Source of the DNA: Conidiobolus incongruus B7586
Lineage: Eukaryota; Entomophthoromycota; Entomophthoromycetes; Entomophthorales; Conidiobolaceae
Assembly (NCBI GenBank): GCA_000697335.1
Contig: JNEM01016721.1
Location: forward strand, 1-41,064
Direction: 5' to 3'
DNA length: 41,064 nucleotides
Position 1 is the first letter of the stretch. Every line of letters begins with the position of its first letter. Below are positions 1-12,134 of this stretch, piece by piece. Position numbers and translations under genes: made by a program. The notes below the pieces were generated by a model, which was given only the letters and a program-made list of their open reading frames with translations, was not told the origin of the DNA and did no database searches.

Positions 1-1834
1 AATTAATATATTATATTAAATTTGGTAATTTATTCATATATATATATATATATTATTCAACTAATAATAAAAAATTAACGTAAATTAATATTCAAAAATT
101 AAAAAATCAATTTCTTAATATTATCCTATAATTCATTACCTTAATTCCTTTAAGTAAAATTTTTTAATATTTCTAATATTTTAAAAACTATAGTAAATTA
201 TTTATATTATAAATCTTTGGTTATTTGAAAAAAAATTAAATTTGAATCAGGGATTTTTTTTAACTAAAAGCTTCAATATTAAGTTGGGTTAATTTTTAAT
301 TTATAAATTCAGAGGAAGCTTTAATATTATATAAAATATTTATTTATTTATAATATTAATATGAGCTATTTAAAAGTTTATTATTTATTAATTATGTTTT
401 TTTAAAAGGAGATTAAATATTAAAATTTGATTTTTGGAAAAAATATTAATATTTAAATATATCTTCATTACCTATATATTATGATCAATAAATATTATTA
501 TTTTGATAAAGTCCTTAGTTAGATAGAATACCCATTAATAATTTTATATTAATTATTAACTTCTAAAAAAACATTAATATTTAAGGGTAAATAATCAGAT
601 TTTTAAAATATCAAATCATTGAAATGATAAATTCAATATAATTCAACTTTTGCGTATTAAGAATAAAAATTGATTTAAAAGAGAAACATAGTAATAAACA
701 CATAATATAATTTATAAACTAATAAAAAAATTGAGGTTGTTTTAATAATATATATATATATATATATATATCTTTTATAATAAAATATTAATCAATTTAT
801 AAAATATTTTTGTAATTAATAAACTTACTGAGAATGCGATTAAAATAAATAATTTATAATTTATATGAATAATAATCAATAATATAAAATGAAATGCTTA
901 GACAGCAAAGTCAAATATGTAAAATTCATTTGAAAAATAAACTTGATTAGTGTTCGGAGATTTCATCAATATAATTGGATTGATTATTGAAATCTAAACT
1001 AAATTAGTAATCTATATAATCATATCATTTGTAAATGGAAAAGCGATATTATGCTTTGATCAAGTTTCATGTTATATCTTTGTCAATTAACTAGTATCTC
1101 ATATTTTCAAAAATTTTAATCTAATTTGGATTATAGTAAAGATATTAGAGATATTATATAAAAGATAAATGTATTCTCTATTAATATTATATATGAATAG
1201 TACTAATTTATCAAGCATTTTTTATGAATGTAATAAATTAATAATATAAAATTGAAGGTTTCTATTTTTTATTTTGGCTATATATAATATCAGTAATAAT
1301 AATATTTATAATTAAATTATTGATTTTTTGAAACTATTATGATAGAAATTTGGAAATAATTTTTAATAGAACATTTTAGTATTTTCATTTTATAAGATTA
1401 AAAAAATTTACTCATAAATTTCAGAAAATTACTCAGAAATTCTTATACTCTAAGTTTTTTGAAATATTTCAGATATTATTGAAAAATATATAATATTAAA
1501 ATTTGAATAATAATAATAATAAAGGCTAAAACTATAAGAAATATTTTAGGTTATTCCCTCAATTCATTTTAAATGATAAAAATTTTAATTTTATCTATAT
1601 CAAAGTCCTTCATCTTTATTATATAGATTGAGTTATCTAGGCTTAAAAATTATATTATTAATGATATTTAATATAAAATTGATTTTTGATATAAACAATT
1701 AAAATAACCCATAAAGAAAAAGTTGAAATAAACACAATCCCATAATAAGATGATGAAATTAATAGGAAATATAGATTTTATAGGGTTTTGAAATTAAAAT
1801 TATAAGATCAAAAATATTTGATAACAATTAAACA
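1..1834. other. AT-rich intergenic region at the left edge
   Basis: No gene can be supported here. The stretch is extremely A+T rich, with long runs of A and T and stop codons in all frames. It holds short (TA)n microsatellites near positions 38-53 and 750-770. It ends at the start codon of the cyclin Q gene, so its last few hundred bases should hold that gene's promoter and 5' leader; I see no distinctive motif there. Confidence 0.7.
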
Positions 1835-2972
1835 ATGACAAAAAAAGATTATCAATCAATTTTTACACCTGATATTGATAGCGTTTTAATATCCCCTTTA
1901 TCATTCCTATACCAATGCAATAAAGTATTAGCACTGTAATTATTGTTTTAATCATTTTACTACAATCTCCATTAATTTTTTAGTCCTTTTAGTGCGTGTT
2001 GTAATATCTTAGTACTCTACTATCGTTTTAAATCTAAAAAAGATGAATTTGTCGGAAAATATTTGGATGATTATGTAAATATTTTGTTAATTCAAATTTT
2101 TTTAACATTTTATAACCTAAAGAATATTTAGTTAGCGATTGCTGCAATAATTTATTTAACTTGTAGAATTAACAATATCAATCGAAAAACTAGAGATATT
2201 GTTAATGTGGCTTACCAGTAATTATTTAATTCTAAATTTATTTCATTATATTCTAACATTTTTATTTAGTGTTTTACATCCATATTCGGAGTATCTGAAG
2301 TTGGGAGATGTAATACTTTACTCTTTATTCCATTTTAATATCATTAATTATTATATGACTGATAGACTTTTTATAAAATGAGAGATTCTCTCTTTGAAGC
2401 CGAATTAATTGTTTTGAGAATTTTAAATTTTGATATTCAGGCTGAGTACCCTCATCAATATATTGAAGAATGGGCTACTAAAGTATTACCTATCGGTGAA
2501 GATCATAATAACGGTAATATTCTGAAACTATAATCATCATTCATAATTAAAATTTATTAAATGATTGATTTAGAATTAAATTATCACCAAGAGATTATTG
2601 AATCAGCTTGGTTTTTCGCTAATCAATGGTAATTTTATTATCCAAGCTGCACGAACTATCTTACTAAGTTAATAACCTTTAGTATCAGCTGTCCAGAAAT
2701 CATTTTAGAATATCCTGCATTCACTATCTCTAGAGTTTGCATCTATTTAGCCCTGAGATGCTGTAAAACTTCATCACAGGAATTGCTCAATGTAATTAGA
2801 TTAATATGTAACTTGATATTATTTTCATCTCACCTTAGCTCATCTAGTGGACCGTTCTTTGGAAAGATAATGATGCAAGCATATTTTTGGGTATTTGTTT
2901 AATAATTATCCTTATTTATTAGAGTATCTCATCGATATTTTGATTAGACATTCAAAACAAGCTTATTCGTAA
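1835..2972 (+). CDS. CCNQ: Cyclin Q (FAM58-type cyclin), 9 exons
   Basis: Predicted 240-residue cyclin; human cyclin Q (CDK10 partner) is about 248. Exons: 1835-1935, 1984-2074, 2132-2217, 2270-2309, 2366-2513, 2574-2628, 2683-2791, 2848-2890 and 2923-2972, summing to 723 nt with every join in frame. Family motifs run in order: LAIAAIIYLTCRI and RKTRDIVNVAYH (cyclin box, comparable to the family's AxxxIYLAxK and TRDIINV), MRDSLFEAELIVLRILNF (the RDSxxQxELxxLRxLxF block), then SRVCIYLALRCC and a C-terminal WTVLWKDND block like the family's WWQVFNDD. In this family the protein activates a cyclin-dependent kinase linked to transcription or proliferation control. No CDK10 partner lies in the window. 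The last intron (2891-2922) is only 32 nt. The assignment is strong at the family level; other transcriptional cyclins (L, K) fit less well. Confidence 0.85.
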
Positions 2973-4654
2973 TCTTGGTGGGATTCCAGCTTCATAGTCA
3001 TTTTTTGAAAGATGATTAAGAATATTTATCAGTATGATTCTAGCTTATCAAATTTCAAGCTTAGATTAAAGTTTGGTAGTAGACTTAAATTCCAATAGCT
3101 CGATCCCATACTTTGGAAATTTAGATGAATATAATCTCACAAGATCGACGTCAAGCTTGATGTATACGTACACAAGTTCATCTTAATAAATGTATTATAT
3201 AAATATCTATCTCAATAAAACAACTGTATCAAAATGAATAAATTATCTCATTAATCAAGCATTTCATTATTGATTATTCTATTATTAATTTCCTTAAGTA
3301 ATATATTATTTGAATGAAATTTATGAAAAATTATATAGTTGAAAATATAATTAGCAAGTTTTTATATATAGAGAATATTTTTGGTAAATATAATAATCAT
3401 CTCAACAATAAAAAATATTTAATATATTATATTTTGAAAACTATTCTATATAACAATTTATATAACTTTTAGAGTACTTTGAAAATTAACAATTTCAACT
3501 AATATATTCAATATATATATTTATTAATTATTAAAGGAATATCACTGATAATAAAATACTAATATTAATAAATATTCAAATAGCATAATTTGTTTTTTAT
3601 AAATTTGTTAATAAAATTAATATTTTATTTATTTAAATAAATAAAAAATGAAGTATATATTCTAATAAGATTTTATTAGTTAAATATCTATCAGATAAAA
3701 AATCATGAAAAAATGTTTAATTATAGAAGAGTTTTTGGAATATACTATAATTAACAAATTCTTAAATATAAATAATCTTTATCATTCAATCCACATGGAT
3801 ATTGATTAACTATATTAATATTAAATATAAACTTGTAAAATTAACTATATAATATAAAATGTTAATTATATTATCAATTTGATGTATAAAATTTCCACTT
3901 TTGTAATAAAAATCCAATTTTTAAATTAATCTAATCATTTGATATAACATTACAATCTATAATTATTTGTATAATGTATTGATATATTATATATGCAAAG
4001 AATTTCAAAAAATCATTTTTTTTCTCCACTTATTTGTTTAATTGATTATAAATTTATCCAATCATTACAACCTCCCCCATACCCCTTACATCATTAATCG
4101 AAATCAATTTTTATTATTTTTTAAAAGATATTAAATGTTCATAAAAGCACCTATAATAGTCTTTAAACACAATTTTAATATTATATCTTAATATCAATAA
4201 GGCCATTCAGTTAGCAGTCACATTGAAATCATTATTTTTAACTGCTACAGTATATAAAAATAAAAATTTAAATAATATCACCAATAATAATATTAATATT
4301 ATTATGCATAATACGTTATTTTATATTTATGGATATTATTTTTGAATTGATATTAAATGAGATTTGTATTATTCGAAGTCAGGAATATCACAGCAGTGAG
4401 ATATAATAGAGAGATGAAATATGATAAGATGATGGATGATTAGAGAATGTAATTACATAATATCCATTGATTGTATAGATATCGTTTGGATCATAGAAAC
4501 TTGAGGGATGAGGATTAAAAGGAAGAGAGGGTAGAATATTGGTAGAGTACAGGATATTATGTACACTTTAGCAAACCGGTGCTTAATAAAAAGATTCCAT
4601 TAGTAAAACTTTAAAGATGTTGAGAATTCTAAATTAATTAATGTTAGATGGAGA
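2973..4654. other. Intergenic region between convergent genes
   Basis: This lies between the 3' ends of cyclin Q (+) and the G-alpha gene (-). It is mostly featureless AT-rich DNA. A C-rich patch sits at about 4066-4090. The part next to G-alpha (about 4380-4560) is purine-rich on the + strand, so it would be pyrimidine-rich in the G-alpha transcript and probably covers its 3' UTR. No coding sequence was recognised. Confidence 0.6.
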
Positions 4655-6325
4655 TCATAGAATTCCGCTATCTTTTAAAGCATTCTGAAGGATAGTTTCT
4701 TTGACAGCTGCAAAAACCAATCGAATCTAAATGATCTTTGTTAATGGAAAATTAAGTATAAATTGGTCTGTTAAACTTACATTAGATGTATCTGTGGCTT
4801 GTGTCAAACTAATAATTGTATTAATAAAAGGACTACATAATATAAATATATGATACTTACTGAGGATATATGACCAACTTGGCACGATTGGTTTGAGTAA
4901 ACCTCCATAGGATGTATTTAGCAGCTTTATTAGGGTCTGATCCACCTACAAATCATGGAAAAATTAATATCGATTCCAAATGTTTAGATATATCAAGGAT
5001 TACCTGAGTAATCTGTAAAATATTTCTCTAAAGGAGACTTGGGAATCTTTTTGCGGAATAAATCTGTTTTGTTCAAAAATAAAATAATCGAAGTTCTCAA
5101 AAACCATCGGCTATTGGTAATAGATTCAAAAAGCACCAGGCTTTCCATGAGACGATTCTAGTTGATAATATGAGTATTCAATGTTAATAAAAAATATTGA
5201 CAATTTACTTGGCCTTTTTCTTCTAAAAGGACTTGGTCATATTCACTGAGAGCTACACAAAATATGATAGAAGTAACAGCTTCGAAGCAATGGATCCATT
5301 TTTTCCTTTCAGATCTCTGGCCTCCGACGTCAAACATACTTAAAAATATCGTAAATAATAAATTTAAAATATTAGTAAAAATATATGAAACTTACTGAAT
5401 ATGCATTTGACCCATTGTAAATCGGGTTTCTATGATACCAGTGGTTTTAGCACGAGCTCTTAGAACATCAGCGACGGTTGGGATATAATTGGGGTCACCA
5501 ATTCTCAAGATATTTTCAAAAAAGCTAATAAAATAATAGTTAGTTTTGTATTAATAAAGCTAAATAATTATAGTAATTACTAATGACAAGAATCAAGAAT
5601 ATAGAATTCGCTTGTACAATCTAAAACTTCTTGAGTTTTTTGATTTTGATAAAGTTCATTAACGCCATTGACGAACTCTGGTGAAAAGTTCCCAGAAAAT
5701 GCAAAGTCGGTTAAATATTGAGGATAATTAAGTATAAATTCCTATTAATAAATAACGTAAGTATAATTATTTAATTATCATTAAAAAATATATAAAAAAA
5801 TTACTTGGCAAGCAGGATTATCAGGTTTCATATTTAAAGTTTTAAAACCTAATACCAGGTCTTTGACACAGTCTAATATATTTTTGTAAATAATTGGACG
5901 AAATAGATGTAATTCTTCTGGACTGTAGCCGTTTTGATGAATGATTTTCATTTGTTTGACAATGGTGGACTTGCCACTCTCACCACTACCTATAATACAT
6001 TTAAGGTCAGTATTAAGATAATTTTGGTACATTTATTAAAATTATATATACCTAATAGTAGTATTTTGCATTCTTTACTCAGCCGCCTAGAATCTTCTTC
6101 AATAAGACGGTCAATTTGAGTACTTCTTTCTTTTAATTCTTTTTCTTCTGAGCTTAAACAAATTCCCATTCGGGTAAAATAAGACGAAATCACTTGACCA
6201 ATAGGTTGTTTAGAGTCGCTAGAATTTGATAATTGTTCAGTTGCAGTTGAAGTTGAGTGAGTAGGAATCGGTTTTAGTAATTGAGGTTCTGTCGGAGATG
6301 ATTGGATATATGAAACTCGGTTCAT
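4655..6325 (-). CDS. Heterotrimeric G-protein alpha subunit, 9 exons, two possible starts
   Basis: GTP-binding alpha subunit that couples seven-helix receptors to effectors at the plasma membrane. Exons on the minus strand: 6325-6052, 5989-5805, 5741-5581, 5524-5396, 5338-5209, 5157-5004, 4945-4861, 4808-4781 and 4726-4655. Starting at the internal ATG at 6169 gives [16 protein letters not shown], with the Gly2/Cys4 lipidation signal, and a protein of 353 residues, the usual family length. Motifs seen: P-loop GSGESGKST split by intron 1, switch [10 protein letters not shown] with the catalytic Arg, switch [14 protein letters not shown] with the catalytic Gln, LNKTDLF for guanine binding, and TQATDTSN where the family has TCAT. 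The C-terminus is ALKDSGIL and has no pertussis-toxin Cys. The frame stays open upstream to an ATG at 6325, adding 52 Ser/Thr/Pro/Gln-rich residues. The family is certain; the fungal subgroup is not. Confidence 0.93.
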
Positions 6326-7489
6326 TAAATGAAATTAGAGCAAGAGGAGCTGGAGTACTGAGTTAATAATAGAGAAAAGGTTTTACAAATGTATATAGTG
6401 AATAATAGCTATTTAACCCAAGTTGACTTGATATAATATATTGTAATAAAATATAAGAATCGGTTATCAATAAAATAGGATAAATTAAGAAACTATCAAA
6501 CTAGCCAAATTAAAATAATAATTAGATTGATAGGTAGTTTGTTAAAACGATGGATCCTCTTCAATATTATACAATTATAAAAATACAAACAACTCAAATG
6601 GTTAAATTCTTAATGATCTTATAATTAAGGATTCAAGAGATTGGGAGAATTTCCAAATACATTAATCAACTGACTTTACGCAATGCCTGTGATTGGTTTC
6701 CTTCCATATACAGTAATTAACCGAACAAAAGTACTGGCTGCCTGAATGTTTCAATTAATAGAAACATTCTAATTTATAATCTCTAACTAATATCTATAGT
6801 TGCAATAGCTGAATTAATTAATAATTAGGATTAGCTTAAGCATAATTCTAGTATTAATTACTATCGCTACTATTGGTAATTCTGCTCTTCTTAACCTCTC
6901 ATATTGTTGAAAATGTACCCTTTTCCTAATTTATTTAATTAATTCAATATTACAAACAAATTAATACCGCTGAGCCGCTCTTTTGAAAAATCAATTGCAT
7001 TAATCCAATCATAAGCCAGGAAATGTCATTATGTTAATTCAATAATTTGAGATTTTATTTGCACTGAAACATTCTTTGATATTCAATTTTAAGGTATATA
7101 TTTCTTAAATTTCTTTCACGATTTGCATACCAAGTTTAAAATAATGAAATGAATAAAGAATATAATATTGTATAATTATTAAAAAATATATATATATCAA
7201 TCGCAAAAAACTGATGATATAATTATTTTTAAATTTAATGTAATAGGTAATAAATTAGTTTAAAACAAAACTAATGCATTTTATTATACTTGAAATTTTA
7301 AAAATTTTTATTTGATAAATTAAAAAACAAGATTTTTATAGTTATCATACTCCATTAGCAAAAAACAATTTTAAAAAATAATAAATAGTGACTAATCATC
7401 ATATTATTATAATAATAATATTATGATCCAATTCCAGGTTTTTGAGATCTATTCCAAGTTTATTTAAAGTAAATTTCAGTCTCAAATGA
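6326..7489. other. Intergenic region with faint coding traces
   Basis: This is the upstream region of the G-alpha gene. Short patches around 6640-6760 and 6860-7020 are less AT-rich and encode hydrophobic, protein-like strings on either strand, but none has a start, splice sites and an open frame together. They may be remains of a dead gene. No product can be named. Confidence 0.4.
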
Positions 7490-7831
7490 ATGGAACCAGT
7501 TATTCTCCAAAATAAAAATGTCAATTTTAATAATAATCTTTCCAAATTAACCAATTCATCCTCACCAAAAAAGGATTCATCAAATGATCACCAAGGTGTT
7601 ACTGTTGAAGATCAGTGAGAACGAATTCAAAATGATAAAACCGTTCGTTATCAAACTGATGAGGGTGAACATTCCACTAATCTTAATATTAATAGGAGAT
7701 TAAGTATTTATCATAGTATTAAGGGTATTTTAAAACAAGGCTTGGGTAGTTTAGTCAATAGTGAATCTTTAAAGAGTCAAGGAGAAAATGAAATTGAAAA
7801 GGGTCAAACTAATTTGGATAGAACCAAATGA
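7490..7831 (+). pseudogene. Short hydrophilic frame interrupted by one in-frame TGA
   Basis: From an ATG at 7490 a 113-codon frame runs to TGA at 7829-7831, interrupted once by TGA at codon 43 (7616-7618). Both halves look coding and stay in the same frame: an Asn/Ser/Lys-rich first part, then ERIQNDKTVRYQTDEG and RRLSIYHSIKGILKQGLGS. An in-frame TGA lies directly before the ATG, so no simple upstream extension exists. I do not recognise the family. It may be a recently inactivated small gene in which TGG (Trp) became TGA, a gene with a programmed stop, or a spliced gene I cannot resolve; no credible intron spans the stop. Selenocysteine is possible in principle but nothing here supports it. 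Confidence 0.4.
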
Positions 7832-8359
7832 TTACTTAACCATGTGAAAAATGATAGATGATTATATACTAGTATTTTCTATGTATATACTTATTATATA
7901 ATAAAAACTTTTAATGGTATACCTTAAATCTACTAGTTTTAATTGTGACTATTGAATATTAATATTTTAACATTTTCAATCACTAATTTTGTTGAATTTT
8001 CGATTATAAAAATGATCATTATAACAAATCAAAATTTGTGATGCAAAATTTCATATTGAAACATTATTGAATTTGAATAATTGGCATTCTATGACTGCTT
8101 GTTCAAAATAAAATTTTTAATCTTTACAAATATTATGATTTGTATGAAAAAAAAGTATCATTTTTAGGAACAAAAATTTACCAATATTGAGATCAAATTA
8201 ATGTGATTGTGATAATTGAAAACTATAAAAAGATAAATAAGGGATTAAATAAATGCTAAAAATATTATAAAATCACAAAATGCGAACAATTAACCATTCA
8301 GCAATAATTTTTATTCATTTATCTTAAATGAAATTAGAAAATACAAATATTTATAATGA
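7832..8359. other. Intergenic, AT-rich
   Basis: Nothing recognisable. This is the 3' flank of the minus-strand subtilisin gene. It contains A/T-rich runs that could carry polyadenylation signals. Confidence 0.6.
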
Positions 8360-9652
8360 TTATAATGGTACATTTAGCCAACTAGGAGTAGTATCAACAG
8401 ACTGGCCTTCAGGAAGTGGAGAATATTCAACAAAGTCAGTGGAACCTCTAGGCATATTATACAGTAAATAGTTGGGTGAATTGGGTCCAATGTTAGATAA
8501 TTGACCAGGAGTAGCTGAGCTCATCAGAGTATCGTAAACTTCACCAGATGACATAGTGGGATTATTGGAAAGGAAAAGGGCTGCAACACCGGCAACATGG
8601 GGGGATGCCATACTTGTTCCTGTCAATTTGGCAACATCATTTTTATATGTGGATAGAATGTTAGTTCCTGGAGCAAACAATCTCACACATTTTCCATAAT
8701 TACTTGAACGATGACGAACATCGTCAATGTTAGAATTCCCTACTGCAAATGCTTCGGGACCTCCAGCTGGGGATACACCACATGCATCCTGTGCTTCGTT
8801 ACCGGCTGCGACAATGACAGGAATGTTTGCTCTAAATGCCGATGACACCGCATTGTCCAAAGCTCTAGATGGACTTCCCCCGAGCGACATATTGATTACA
8901 GCTGGTCTGGCAGTTGCTGGATTAGCATTTTGCTTCAAGACTGTCTGAACAATGTAGTCCAATGCGGCAATAATGCCCGAAGTACTTCCACTACCTCCAG
9001 CATCTAACACTTTGACGCCTAACAAATTGGCCTTTTTCGCGACACCAAAACTAGTTGATCCAATAATTCCTGCAACGTGAGTTCCATGACCATTTTCATC
9101 AATGTTGGGACTGTCTTGGATGAAATTACCAAACATCCTAGCTCTATTTCGAAATTCAGGATGTGCTACATTGATACCACTGTCAACGACATAGACATCG
9201 ACACCTTCTCCAGCTTTACTATCATAATTGTAATTCACATCAAAAAAGCCATTGGGTCTCTCTCGATTACAAATTCTTGCAAGTCCCCAATTGGGTGGAG
9301 ATGATTGAGAAGTAGCAGCAATGGTGTAAATCTGATCTTGTTCAATATGTGCAACACGACTATTTTGAGCTAGAGAAAGAGCGGTTTTTGACGATAAATG
9401 GGCTGCGAAACCTTTGAATCCTTCAGTCTGATAAATATGTGTGATAACTTCATTCGCAGAAGGATCGAACATACGTTGGAGGGTTTCAGCGTAAAAGTGG
9501 GTAATGTTGGCATCTTCCTTAAATTGAACAATGTAACGCTCTTGAACTGGATTGGCTTTGGGATGAGCAATGGAAGGAGAATAAACAGTTACAGTACCGC
9601 GATACAAATGAACCAATAACAATAATACACTAGATTTAATCCAAACACTCAT
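8360..9652 (-). CDS. Secreted subtilisin-like serine protease (S8, proteinase K type)
   Basis: An intronless 430-residue preproprotease. Residues 1-20 form a hydrophobic signal peptide (SVLLLLVHLY core). Residues 38-110 match an inhibitor I9 propeptide (ERYIVQFKEDANITHFY to VAHIEQDQIYTI). The catalytic domain follows from about residue 120, with all catalytic parts intact: Asp157 in VYVVDSGI, His189 in NGHGTHVAG, oxyanion-hole Asn285 in VAAGNEA and Ser347 in GTSMASPHVAG. Cys291 and Cys322 could form a disulfide. The family is secreted, self-activates by cleaving the propeptide and degrades extracellular protein, such as insect cuticle or other host protein in pathogenic fungi; that use here is inference. 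A short tail of about 25 residues follows the domain. The start at 9652 gives the only signal-peptide-bearing form. The coding region is clearly less AT-rich than its surroundings. Confidence 0.95.
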   Translation of the reverse strand: MSVWIKSSVLLLLVHLYRGTVTVYSPSIAHPKANPVQERYIVQFKEDANITHFYAETLQRMFDPSANEVITHIYQTEGFKGFAAHLSSKTALSLAQNSRVAHIEQDQIYTIAATSQSSPPNWGLARICNRERPNGFFDVNYNYDSKAGEGVDVYVVDSGINVAHPEFRNRARMFGNFIQDSPNIDENGHGTHVAGIIGSTSFGVAKKANLLGVKVLDAGGSGSTSGIIAALDYIVQTVLKQNANPATARPAVINMSLGGSPSRALDNAVSSAFRANIPVIVAAGNEAQDACGVSPAGGPEAFAVGNSNIDDVRHRSSNYGKCVRLFAPGTNILSTYKNDVAKLTGTSMASPHVAGVAALFLSNNPTMSSGEVYDTLMSSATPGQLSNIGPNSPNYLLYNMPRGSTDFVEYSPLPEGQSVDTTPSWLNVPL

Positions 9653-9735
9653 TCTAAAAACTCTAAATATTAATTAAAAATGTTCTAAAGGAACAAAATA
9701 TATAATTATTGAAATCATGATCATCAACATATACC

Positions 9736-9766
<31 letters not shown>

Positions 9767-10682
9767 AACATAAACAATGTTCAATGCAATTAAATTGTTT
9801 GACAAAGTTCAAAAATACACTAAATATTCAACTAAAAATTTTAAAATTCAAATTGAAACTTTAATTGAATTTGGTTAAATTTTTCTTTCAGTATTGATCG
9901 CTATTAGGTTGATTTAGTTGATTGATATTTATTTCAATAATCTTATCTAATTTTATTACATTTGTAACTTGAAGCGCTTGTTTGATTAGTTTTAATATGG
10001 AAAAATGACTCTTGGTAACTATCATTGATTGGAAATAATAATATTAGCATTATGATATTCTTATATTAGTAACCGATTAATTCGATATAAATATATTATA
10101 TGTTTATTATCATTTAGTATTTAGAATTTCTTTAGAAATCATCTCAATTTTTATTTGATGACTTAAATGTAAATTACCCAGATATAATTATAACTTATAT
10201 TGATTTAAGCTAGAAATCCAATAATTCATTATTTACATTAATTAACGTTAATTAACAATATTATGTAACTTAATCCATCATTTGTTATTGTTAATTGATA
10301 TATATTCAATATAGTAAAATCGATACATTAAATGTGATTATTATTGATAGTACCAATATACATCGATTTTATTTAGTATTGAAAATATAATCAAATTAAG
10401 TAAAATATGTCAAAATCACCATAGAATATATAGAGAATGATTATGACTTATTTTGATCAAGATCTTATATATACTTAATATCTTAAATAAACAATTTATA
10501 GGTTATAATAATCTAAGATAAGATCAATTTAAAGAACAAACAATATCAAATAATGTATTTGATTGGAAGAGAAATCCCATAACCAAAAATCTTATTAATT
10601 ACAACATAAATATCAACCAATAGTTTTGAAAATCGTAATTTGAATTCGATCTAAGGATAATAGTTAAATAGTCAAAACAATT
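9653..10682. other. Divergent intergenic region between subtilisin and Arp9
   Basis: This should hold the promoters of both flanking genes, which are transcribed away from each other. Apart from a (TA)n tract near the subtilisin start I see no repeat or ORF worth naming. Confidence 0.6.
9734..9763. repeat. (TA)n microsatellite upstream of subtilisin
   Basis: An uninterrupted TA dinucleotide tract of about 28-30 bases, roughly 80 bp upstream of the subtilisin start codon. Confidence 0.9.
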
Positions 10683-12134
10683 ATGTCCAATTTAATTAAT
10701 GACGAACAAGTTTTAGTCATCGATTTTGATACCAATATTGTAAGAATTAAATTAGGAATTAACGATGTGAACTCATTACCAAACTATGTAATTTGATTTT
10801 ATTAATAATAATCTATGTAATTATATTTAATATGATTCTATTTGTAGAGTATTCCATGTTGCGTGGCAGTACCTAACAATGATAATCAAACCAATGGCGA
10901 GATCGGATTAATTAATTACGAAGATATAACAACTTATGATTTAGGAGTGATTGGAGATGCATTGAAAACTATTGACCAAACAAAGTATAATTTAATTAAT
11001 CCTATAGAATTTAACAAATTATCCCATTTAGAAGAATTTAAATTATTTTTGTAACTGATTTTATTCTAAATAATTCATATTTTTAACTTATGATACTTAT
11101 TTAGATATTTAATTGTTGTCAAATTGATGAAGATTAATTTAGCAAATAATATCAGTGCAATGATGTTATTATTGCCTCCCAAATTTTCAAAAGATCACTT
11201 GGAATACATTACCCAATTCTGTTTCGAATCTCTCAATGCTCCAGGACTCTACATTATTAACAGGCCCCTATCGACGCTCTACGGCCACGGGTGCGTCAGT
11301 GGTTTGGTCATTGATATTGGCGAAAAAACTACTCATATCAATCCCATTATGGATAATACCTTACCCGAGCACAATATCGTTGATTTGAATGTAGGAACTC
11401 GTGATATTGAAGCTCACTGGCTCAATTTGCTTCAATCCGACGCAGATTTGAAAAATCTCTTAGGGGACAAATTAAATGCCAAATTCATTGAATATTTTAG
11501 AGATACTGTCCTACCCAGTTTCAACGATAACGAAACCGAGGAAGATAACGCCGAGGACAAGACGAAAGAGTTCGAGTATGAGGGTGTCAAGTTCACTCTC
11601 AAGCAAGAGATTAGGAATCAGCTCTGGGATGTTCTGTTTAAGGATGGTCTTCATCCCGAGAAGTCGTTGACCCTTCAGCACTCCATTTATAACTGTTTAC
11701 AAAAGTTGGATCATGAAAGAAGATCTTTATTAACGGATAATATCACTTTTAGTGGTATTTTGTCCAATTTGCCAGGTACTTTGAAAATTTTCATCAATTT
11801 CATGGCATTTATTAATTCAATATATAGGATTTGCAGAGCAATTAGAGCAAAATCTCCAACCATTCTTAAATTTGAGTGCAAATGCTGGTTATACACAGAT
11901 TAATAAAGTAGCATTCGTTAAAATGCCAGAATATTTTTCGAACTACAAAGGTCAGAGACATTTAATGACTCTGTTGGGTGGGATGATAGCTGCTAAGGTA
12001 ATTCTTAATTTATGTGTTTATATTTTCAGTAATTCATTTTGGTTTAGGGAACTTTTAACGATTATAAAAATTACGTTAACAAATTTGACTATAATAAGTT
12101 AGGACCTAAAAGTATTCATGCTAAAATTAATTAA
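10683..12134 (+). CDS. ARP9: Actin-related protein 9 (SWI/SNF and RSC subunit)
   Basis: A five-exon model (10683-10787, 10848-11050, 11105-11775, 11828-11997, 12048-12134) encodes 411 residues. The actin fold is visible but the nucleotide site is degenerate, as in Arp9. The N-terminal strand VLVIDFDTNIVRIKLG has no canonical phosphate-binding loop, then come EYITQFCFESLNAPGLY, GLVIDIGEKTTHINPIMD (the degenerate phosphate-2 region) and ITFSGILSNLPGFAEQL, and the end is LGGMIAAK joined to YVNKFDYNKLGPKSIH. The pattern of ITQFxFESL, VIDIGxxxTxIxPI and a terminal YxxKxxYxxxGP matches fungal Arp9 better than Arp7 or Arp10. An acidic loop lies at about residues 245-255. In fungi Arp9 pairs with Arp7 or Arp42 on the HSA helix of the remodeller ATPase in the nucleus. 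The gene is convergent with Cdt1. The start is the first ATG in frame with exon 2. Confidence 0.8.

Noticed and set aside
7616-7618. TGA read as tryptophan (altered genetic code)
   Set aside because: Intact genes here use TGG for conserved Trp, and the G-alpha gene ends at TGA exactly at the conserved family C-terminus. The TGA codons at Trp-like places are limited to damaged or doubtful loci.
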